Assembly: GCA_011524575.1 (NCBI GenBank)
Contig: WTKB01000004.1
Span: 1-13,612, forward strand
Length of the DNA: 13,612 nucleotides
Reading direction: 5' to 3'
Origin: Aquimarina sp.
Lineage (GTDB): Bacteria; Bacteroidota; Bacteroidia; Flavobacteriales; Flavobacteriaceae
The notes under the pieces were generated by a model. The model saw nothing but the letters and a program-made list of their open reading frames with translations. It was not told the DNA's origin and did no database searches. The position numbers and the translations under genes were made by a program. How positions within the stretch are numbered: position 1 is the stretch's first letter; the number at the start of each line of letters is the position of its first letter. Shown here one piece after another: positions 8,444-13,612 of this stretch.

Positions 8444-8995
8444 ATGAAAAGAATTTTTGATAAAATATTTAAAAGTAAACCAGATGAAACCCATTATGAC
8501 CCAACTGATATCAAAATAACTGATATTGAAAATGGTTATTTATTTGATTACGATTTAGAAACTTGGACTGTTACACAAATGTGCGAATATGATTGGGGTA
8601 AAAACTATTTTTCTAGAGAATTTAAAATTATTTCAAAAGGGAAAACTAGATACCTCCATATCGAAGAGGAAGACGATCTTGAAATTACTATTTTTGAAAA
8701 AATTAAATTTAAAGACTTAGACCGTGGTACAAGAAACCACATAAAAACATATATAAAACCTCCAGAGACAATAATTTTCAACAATCAAACTTTTGAACTT
8801 GAAGAAGAAAATCCTGGATATTACAGGGATGTAAAAAATAATGATTGGGAAGAATTAATTTCTTTTGAATATGAATCAGACGATCAAACCTTATTAACTA
8901 TAGAACAATGGGATGAAAATGATATTGAAGTTTATTTTGGTAAAAAACTAAAAGGATTTGAAATCGATAATATTCTCCCAAATTCAAACAATTAG
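8444..8995 (+). CDS. DUF4178 domain protein
   Basis: This is a 183-residue soluble protein with no signal peptide or membrane segment. After a basic N-terminus it has the DUF4178 pattern: D-I-K-I-T-D-I-E-N-G followed by F-D-Y-D-L-E-T-W-T-V, then E-Y-D-W-G and Y-F-S-R-E-F-K (about residues 22-63). A related arrangement seems to recur in the C-terminal half (G-Y-Y-R-D-V, then W-E-E-L-I-S-F-E-Y and I-E-Q-W), suggesting two beta-rich units. The protein is rich in Asp and Glu. DUF4178 has no established biochemical activity; its genes are often found beside DUF350, spermidine-synthase-like and PspA-type genes, and the context here agrees. It lies 6 bases after the AAA gene and 1 base before the lipoprotein start, so co-translation with both is likely. 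The family call is good; the function is unknown. Confidence 0.82.
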   Translation: MKRIFDKIFKSKPDETHYDPTDIKITDIENGYLFDYDLETWTVTQMCEYDWGKNYFSREFKIISKGKTRYLHIEEEDDLEITIFEKIKFKDLDRGTRNHIKTYIKPPETIIFNNQTFELEEENPGYYRDVKNNDWEELISFEYESDDQTLLTIEQWDENDIEVYFGKKLKGFEIDNILPNSNN

Positions 8996-8996
8996 A

Positions 8997-9857
8997 ATGA
9001 ATATAAAATTAAACTTAACTTTTATAGGACTTATTTTACTATTATTCACTTCATGTGGAGAAGAAGAACAAAAAGTCAAATTTGTAAAATCACCAATTGA
9101 TAAGATCATTACTGAATACATTAACTATAATAATTATTCAGTGATTTTGGCCGATATGGACTATAAAGAGGATACTGATAAATATTATCATAAATACAAA
9201 ATCATAGTTCAACGCTACAAAAGAAATTTAAGTAAAGAGGCTCTTAATGACACACTCGATAATGTAAGGGAAGTAAAAATTGATGATACTGATTGGAAAG
9301 AGGTATCTCCTATAGTTTTTGAAGATCATATTAATGATTTAGGGATGACTATTGTTAGTCGAAAAGACGGAGTACTTGAAAAAAACACTGCTCCCGCTGG
9401 TGCAAATAATTATGTAGGAAATCCTAGGTATGGAGAATGGAAAACACATAGTAATGGATCTTCGTTTTGGAGTTTTTATGGTCGATATAGATTTATGAGC
9501 GATATATTCTTTGGCCCAAGTTATGGATATGGTGGTTACTATGGATACCCGAGAACTGTATATTATGATTATCACGGACATTATTATGGAAAAAAAGATT
9601 ACAGACACTCAGGAAACGATTATACGAACTCTGGAGGAAGTTTCTATAGCAAAACTAGGAATAACGGAAGTACTAAATGGGATAAAAAATCTTCAGCATT
9701 TAAAAATATCGTAAACAGAAGAGTTCAAAAAAGTTCTTCAGCATTAAAATCTCGCGGATATACCTCAAGGAAAAGTTACTCTAAAACCTATCGCAATACT
9801 AACCGTTATAGCAGCGGTTATTCTTCTAGATCAACCAGTGGTGGATTTGGAAAATAA
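8997..9857 (+). CDS. Lipoprotein with Tyr/Gly/His-rich segment and Ser/Arg-rich tail ending GGFGK
   Basis: A 286-residue lipoprotein: hydrophobic signal with lipobox L-F-T-S-C (Cys20), then Gly and three Glu. The start is the ATG at 8997, one base after the DUF4178 stop; an in-frame ATG at 8958 would bury the signal behind 13 residues and overlap the previous gene. Residues 30-130 form a mixed globular domain. A short conserved-looking block (N-N-Y-V-G-N-P-R-Y-G-E-W, 137-148) precedes an aromatic region (157-203) dense in Tyr, Gly, Phe and His. The last 85 residues are basic and rich in Ser, Arg, Lys and Tyr, apparently disordered, and end S-G-G-F-G-K. In position it resembles the lipoprotein YjfM beside DUF350 in the E. 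coli yjf cluster, but I claim no homology. The tail could be a modification target or bind polyanions; this is inference. Confidence 0.8.
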   Translation: MNIKLNLTFIGLILLLFTSCGEEEQKVKFVKSPIDKIITEYINYNNYSVILADMDYKEDTDKYYHKYKIIVQRYKRNLSKEALNDTLDNVREVKIDDTDWKEVSPIVFEDHINDLGMTIVSRKDGVLEKNTAPAGANNYVGNPRYGEWKTHSNGSSFWSFYGRYRFMSDIFFGPSYGYGGYYGYPRTVYYDYHGHYYGKKDYRHSGNDYTNSGGSFYSKTRNNGSTKWDKKSSAFKNIVNRRVQKSSSALKSRGYTSRKSYSKTYRNTNRYSSGYSSRSTSGGFGK

Positions 9858-9867
9858 ACTTAAAATT

Positions 9868-10746
9868 ATGGAAAGCTTAATTAATTATTTTGACATTCAG
9901 GAACTAGGGTTAAGTATGTTTTATTTAACCCTGTCTATACTAATTTTTATTGTTGGTAAATTTTTATTTAAACTAACTAACTCTTCAATTAATATAAATC
10001 ATGAAGTAGTAGAAAAAGATAATCTTGCATTTATAATATCTTACGTGGGATACTTTGCTTCTTTAATTATGATTATAATAGGGGCATTAATTGGAGATTC
10101 ACATGGCATTTTAAGTGATACGATTAACATTTTTACTTTTAGTGTTTTAGGAATGTTACTATTACAAATTTCAATATTGATTAACAATAAATTTATATTA
10201 AATAAATTTGATATTAAAAAGGAAATTATTGAAGACAAAAATGCTGGAACGGGTATGATAGAAGCTGCTATTTATATAGGAAATAGCTTCATCCTTTTTG
10301 GCGCAATCAGTGGTGAATCTAACACTATCATTGAAGGAATATTTACTTGTATAATATATTGGTTATTAGGGAATATAGTTATGGTTGTCTCTTGCAAAAT
10401 TTTCATCAAGTGGTTAGGCTATGATATTCATCATGAAATTGAAAAAGATAATGTTGCTGCGGGAACAGCATTTGCAGGTGCTATTGTCGCTATTTGTACT
10501 ATTTTAATGAACGCACTTATAGATCCTTTTGAAAACTGGATCGAAACCATTTTAAATATTTTGATTTATGGTATAATTGGCATCCTAATTTTACCTTTAA
10601 TCAGGTGGTTTTCGGATAAAATTTTAATCATTGGAAGAGATTTAAATGACGAAATATGCAATCAAGAAGTTCCAAATATAGGAGCTGGATTAATTGAGGC
10701 ATTTTCATATATAGGAGCTTCAATTTTAATTATATGCACTTTTTAA
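9868..10746 (+). CDS. Tandem DUF350 (YjfL-type) inner-membrane protein
   Basis: A 292-residue integral membrane protein with about eight hydrophobic segments. E. coli YjfL has one DUF350 unit of roughly 130 residues; this protein has two in series. The odd repeats share E-K-D-N-(L/V)-A (residues 49-54 and 192-197). The even repeats share N-x-G-x-G-x-I-E-A-x-x-Y-I-G (starting at Asn125 as N-A-G-T-G-M-I-E-A, and at Asn270 as N-I-G-A-G-L-I-E-A). The conserved Asn just before each hydrophobic helix is the family's mark. The start is the ATG at 9868, 10 bases after the lipoprotein stop; a GTG at 9838 would overlap that gene. Its 3' end overlaps the next gene by 13 bases, implying coupled translation. 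DUF350 is often found with PspA-type and polyamine-related genes; transport or channel function is only a guess. Confidence 0.85.
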   Translation: MESLINYFDIQELGLSMFYLTLSILIFIVGKFLFKLTNSSININHEVVEKDNLAFIISYVGYFASLIMIIIGALIGDSHGILSDTINIFTFSVLGMLLLQISILINNKFILNKFDIKKEIIEDKNAGTGMIEAAIYIGNSFILFGAISGESNTIIEGIFTCIIYWLLGNIVMVVSCKIFIKWLGYDIHHEIEKDNVAAGTAFAGAIVAICTILMNALIDPFENWIETILNILIYGIIGILILPLIRWFSDKILIIGRDLNDEICNQEVPNIGAGLIEAFSYIGASILIICTF

Positions 10747-12290
10747 AAAACAAATCATTTGTTTTAAAAGCAGCCATATTTGCAACAGGATTTGCTGGGA
10801 TAGTTGCAGAATATGTTTTATCAACATTAGCCACTTACTTTATAGGAAACTCCATATTTCAATGGACTATGATTGTTTCCTTAATGCTATTTTGTATGGG
10901 ACTAGGTAGTAGATTAAGTAAATTAATTAATAAAAACTTAATCCGTAACTTCCTTTTTCTTGAAATCAGTTTATCTCTGGTGGTTGCTTTTTCCTCAATT
11001 TTAGTTTACACTATAGCCGCTTTTTCGTCCAGTTACAACCTACTAATATACACTCTAAGTATGCTTGTAGGTCTTTTAATTGGATTAGAAATTCCTTTAG
11101 TAATTCGAATAAATAATGAATATGATGATTTAAAAACAAACATTTCTTCTATTCTAGAAAAAGACTATTATGGAAGCTTACTGGGTGGGGTTTTCTTTGC
11201 TTTTATTGGGCTACCAGTATTAGGCTTATCTTATACTCCTTTTGTCTTAGGTTTAATAAACTTTTTAGTAGCCTGTTTAGTATTACTTAAATTTAAAGAC
11301 AAGCTTATTGAAAACGGTCAACTAAAGTCTTTAAGCATTTTACTAAGTTTTATCCTATTAATTTTAATTTTTGGTATAGTTAATACAAATTCTGTTATAC
11401 AGTGGGGGGAGCAAAATAAATACCAAGATAAAATAGTCTTCTCAGAACAAACTAAATATCAAAAAATTGTACTTACCGAATGGAAAGATGAACATTGGCT
11501 ATACTTAAATGGAAATCTACAATTTTGTTCTATAGATGAAAAAATGTATCATGAACCATTAGTCCATCCTATTATGCAATTAGCACATCACCCTGAAAAC
11601 ATCTTAGTGTTAGGAGGTGGTGATGGGTGTGCTGTTCGAGAAATCTTAAAATATGATAGCGTAAAAAAAATAGATTTAGTAGACTTAGACCCAAGTATGA
11701 CAAATCTTGGCAAAGAAAACCCTATCCTTATAAACATAAACGAAGGGGCTATGCATAGTAATAAACTTACTATTTATAATGAGGATGGTTTCCACTTTAT
11801 TGAACAAAACACATCTGATTTCTATGATGTTATTATTATAGATTTACCAGACCCAAGAAATGTTGAACTAGGGCGTTTATATTCTCATGAATTTTACACT
11901 CATTGTTATAGAAAATTACGACCAAATGGACTTGTAATTACACAATCAGGAAGTCCTTATTTTGCAACAAAAGCATTTAAATGTATTGATAAAACATTAA
12001 AGTCTGCAAAATTTAACACCGTTCAAATGCATAATCAAATTATCACAATGGGACAATGGGGTTGGACTATTGGGGCTAAAAAAATTACAAGCAAAGAATT
12101 AAAACAACAACTAAAAAACTTAAATTTTAAGGCTCCTACCAAATGGATTAACCATGAAGCAATGCAGTTACTAACCTCTTTTGGAAAAGAGGATTACTTT
12201 ACAGATTCGTCAAATGAAATAAGAGTAAATAAAATTCACGACCCTGTATTATATCAATATTATCTAAAAGGTAATTGGGATCTATATTAA
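10734..12290 (+). CDS. Membrane-fused spermidine-synthase-like aminopropyltransferase (SpeE family)
   Basis: Members of this family transfer an aminopropyl group from decarboxylated SAM to an amine acceptor such as putrescine. The 518-residue product has about seven membrane segments in residues 11-220, then a cytosolic spermidine-synthase fold. The catalytic signature is intact: N-G-N-L-Q (259-263), D-E-x-x-Y-H-E (268-274), G-G-G-D-G (294-298), the acidic ribose-binding V-D-L-D (316-319), Asp351 in E-D-G, the D-L-P-D-P pair Asp370 and Asp373, and G-Q-W-G-W (440-444). All usual aspartates are therefore retained, and activity is likely. Soluble SpeE is about 280-300 residues, so the membrane half is an addition, though fused forms are known. 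The start overlaps the DUF350 stop by 13 bases, and the SpeD gene, able to supply its co-substrate, begins 5 bases downstream. The acceptor could be putrescine or a membrane or protein amine; the sequence does not decide. Confidence 0.9.
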   Translation: MHFLKNKSFVLKAAIFATGFAGIVAEYVLSTLATYFIGNSIFQWTMIVSLMLFCMGLGSRLSKLINKNLIRNFLFLEISLSLVVAFSSILVYTIAAFSSSYNLLIYTLSMLVGLLIGLEIPLVIRINNEYDDLKTNISSILEKDYYGSLLGGVFFAFIGLPVLGLSYTPFVLGLINFLVACLVLLKFKDKLIENGQLKSLSILLSFILLILIFGIVNTNSVIQWGEQNKYQDKIVFSEQTKYQKIVLTEWKDEHWLYLNGNLQFCSIDEKMYHEPLVHPIMQLAHHPENILVLGGGDGCAVREILKYDSVKKIDLVDLDPSMTNLGKENPILININEGAMHSNKLTIYNEDGFHFIEQNTSDFYDVIIIDLPDPRNVELGRLYSHEFYTHCYRKLRPNGLVITQSGSPYFATKAFKCIDKTLKSAKFNTVQMHNQIITMGQWGWTIGAKKITSKELKQQLKNLNFKAPTKWINHEAMQLLTSFGKEDYFTDSSNEIRVNKIHDPVLYQYYLKGNWDLY

Positions 12291-12295
12291 GAATT

Positions 12296-12607
12296 ATGAA
12301 TGAAAACTATGTAAATGTTGAGGCTAAAATCTATAATCTTAAATTTTGGATTAGTGAGTGTAATCCAAAATTCTTAAGGGATTTTTTTCAAGACAAGTTA
12401 ACTAAAGTGAAATTTAACATTTTGCTTTTTAACGAGTATCATTTCCCTGAAAAGGGTTATACGTGTTTTTGGTTACTAGCCGAAAGTCATTTAGCAATTC
12501 ACACATTCCCAGAAAGTAATAAAACTTATATTGAGCTTAGTAGTTGTAACAAAGAAAAGCTTGATTTGTTTAATGAAATAGTAAAAGACAATGTACAAAA
12601 AATTTAG
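12296..12607 (+). CDS. speD: Minimal S-adenosylmethionine decarboxylase (SpeD family, pyruvoyl type)
   Basis: The SpeD family decarboxylates S-adenosylmethionine, supplying the aminopropyl donor for the synthase encoded just upstream. The 103-residue product carries the autoprocessing site A-E-S-H-L-A-I-H-T-F-P-E (62-73): cleavage would fall between Glu63 and Ser64, with Ser64 becoming the pyruvoyl group. His69 and Cys84 match the processing His and the proton-donor Cys. Their spacing from Ser64 (+5 and +20) equals that of Thermotoga maritima SpeD (Ser63, His68, Cys83, from memory). Thr56 stands where that enzyme has Ser55, and Phe71 replaces Trp70. The C-terminus ends about 20 residues early for the class. 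The ATG at 12296 is preferred over a TTG at 12275 inside the preceding gene. The last 17 bases overlap the channel gene. Activity is likely but the short tail leaves doubt. Confidence 0.85.
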   Translation: MNENYVNVEAKIYNLKFWISECNPKFLRDFFQDKLTKVKFNILLFNEYHFPEKGYTCFWLLAESHLAIHTFPESNKTYIELSSCNKEKLDLFNEIVKDNVQKI

Positions 12608-13592
12608 AGTTACTTTGTTCATAATAGGTGTTATTACCTATAACCTCTGTGTTTATTTTATCTACATTGCTGAATTAAACAAAGCGAATGCTAACATTAA
12701 TAATATTGCTGATGCTTATTGGTACTCACTAGTAACTTTAACAACAGTTGGGTATGGTGACTTTTATCCTGTAAGTTTTTGGGGGCGACTTATAGGATTT
12801 GTTTTTGTGATTGGAAGCCTAGGAATTTTAAGTTACCTAATCACAGAATTAAATCAAAAATTTAAAAACTTTTTACATAAAAAAGAAATGGGACATTTGG
12901 GAACAGATATGGAAAATCATTGTGTAATTATTGGTTGGAATGATTTTTCTAAAAAAGTAGTATCACAACTTATCAATTCAGGAGAGCAAATATGTATAAT
13001 GGTTGATGATCAATCAAAAATAGAAGCTATTAGGCAACAGTTTAAAACTAAAAAATGTTTTGTTATTTTAAGCGATTTCACGGATTTCCAAAACCTTAAT
13101 AAAATTAATATCACTAAATCTAAAAGAACTTATATAAATTTTGAAAATGACAATGAAGTTTTAGTTTATTGTATTAGCTTAAAAAAACACTTCCCTAATA
13201 TTAATTGTGTGGTTACTATAGATAATATAGAACTTAAAGAATCTTTTCAATTTATAGGTATTAAATACATTATTCCTAAATCCGAAGTGATTTCAAAATT
13301 TGTTGCAAGTTATATTTTTGAACCTTCTGTAGCATTACTTACTGATGACTTAATTACTACCTCAAATAGTCAAGATAACCTAGACATACATCAGAAGAAA
13401 ATCACAAAAGAAAACGCTTTAGTAAATCAAAAATTTAACGAAGCATATATTACTCAAAAAGCAAAGTATAACAATATTCTTATTGCAATTCATCGTGGCG
13501 ATAGTCTTATCAAAAACCCTGATAATAATGAAGTAATAAAAGAGAACGATATATTATTATTTATATCTAATTACAATAGTCAAATAGACTAA
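12591..13592 (+). CDS. Two-transmembrane RCK potassium channel (MthK-like)
   Basis: This encodes a 333-residue inner-membrane K+ channel subunit that should assemble as a tetramer. It has TM1 (about 7-27), a pore helix and the selectivity filter T-T-V-G-Y-G-D (51-57), TM2 (about 64-86), a basic linker, an RCK/TrkA-N Rossmann domain (about 110-230) and a TrkA-C domain (about 262-328). The Rossmann turn reads V-I-I-G-W-N-D-F-S (112-120), lacking the later glycines of the NAD-binding G-x-G-x-x-G motif; MthK, gated by calcium, has a similar G-W-S turn, so ion gating is more likely than NAD gating. Asp139 and Asp140 end the second strand, where RCK domains often carry acidic ligand residues. The start overlaps the speD end by 17 bases, and a hairpin at the stop closes the unit. 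Polyamines are known blockers of some K+ channels, which makes the neighbourhood suggestive, though no regulatory link is shown. Confidence 0.92.
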   Translation: MYKKFRVTLFIIGVITYNLCVYFIYIAELNKANANINNIADAYWYSLVTLTTVGYGDFYPVSFWGRLIGFVFVIGSLGILSYLITELNQKFKNFLHKKEMGHLGTDMENHCVIIGWNDFSKKVVSQLINSGEQICIMVDDQSKIEAIRQQFKTKKCFVILSDFTDFQNLNKINITKSKRTYINFENDNEVLVYCISLKKHFPNINCVVTIDNIELKESFQFIGIKYIIPKSEVISKFVASYIFEPSVALLTDDLITTSNSQDNLDIHQKKITKENALVNQKFNEAYITQKAKYNNILIAIHRGDSLIKNPDNNEVIKENDILLFISNYNSQID

Positions 13593-13609
13593 ACTTGTGT
13601 AGTCTATTT
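13582..13609 (+). terminator. Probable intrinsic terminator of the seven-gene unit
   Basis: AAATAGACTA (13582-13591) and TAGTCTATTT (13600-13609) are perfect reverse complements around an 8-base loop, followed by CTT at the window edge. The stem includes the channel gene's stop codon (13590-13592). The downstream T-tract cannot be judged because the window ends three bases later. Its symmetry could also serve a convergent gene beyond the edge. Confidence 0.6.
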
Positions 13610-13612
13610 CTT

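Noticed and set aside
9511..9714. Second + strand frame of 67 codons inside the Tyr/Gly-rich lipoprotein gene
   Set aside because: It lies in the repetitive TAT/GGT-rich part of a well-supported gene and is a frame shadow, not a frameshifted continuation; the lipoprotein frame is open throughout.
1..13612. CRISPR array, tRNA, rRNA, insertion sequence or prophage genes
   Set aside because: No regularly spaced direct repeats, no tRNA-like cloverleaf noticed, no transposase or integrase motifs, and coding density is uniform with one strand bias.

Overview
The window is A+T-rich chromosomal DNA that looks like Bacteroidota, most likely Flavobacteriaceae. The grounds are heavily A/T-biased codon use, almost no purine-rich Shine-Dalgarno sequences before the starts, short lipoprotein signals ending in T/F-S-C, and gene families whose arrangement is typical of that phylum. 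The genus cannot be fixed from this sequence. All ten genes I accept are on the + strand.

Region 1 (6-2850) is a tight pair: a YqiJ-like membrane protein with an NfeD-type OB-fold, then a 708-residue flotillin (YqiK family). Region 2 (2851-3571) holds one small lipocalin-like lipoprotein, with a hairpin on each side, followed by a 289-base spacer. The spacer carries no convincing gene but has a spaced 11-base inverted repeat. Region 3 (3572-13592) is a compact seven-gene run with gaps of 1-10 bases and two overlaps. In order it encodes a giant AAA ATPase with a DUF3686-type N-terminus, a DUF4178 protein, a Tyr/Gly/His-rich lipoprotein, a tandem-duplicated DUF350 membrane protein, a membrane-fused spermidine-synthase-like aminopropyltransferase, a very small S-adenosylmethionine decarboxylase (SpeD) family protein, and a two-transmembrane RCK potassium channel. 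A perfect 10-base-pair hairpin overlaps the last stop codon and probably ends the unit.

Taken together this looks like one envelope-maintenance system rather than a set of housekeeping genes. Flotillin plus OB-fold protein would organise a membrane microdomain. The AAA ATPase would remodel clients there. SpeD would make decarboxylated SAM, and the membrane-anchored aminopropyltransferase would use it at the bilayer. DUF4178, DUF350 and the lipoprotein are companions whose biochemistry is not established. The K+ channel gives an ion-flux output. Parts of this neighbourhood resemble gene groups known from comparative genomics of PspA and from E. coli yqiJ-yqiK and yjfIJKLM-C. Neither a PspA homologue nor an ATP-grasp ligase is in the window, so they may lie outside it or be absent. 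The functional linkage is inference; the family calls rest on motifs seen in the sequence.
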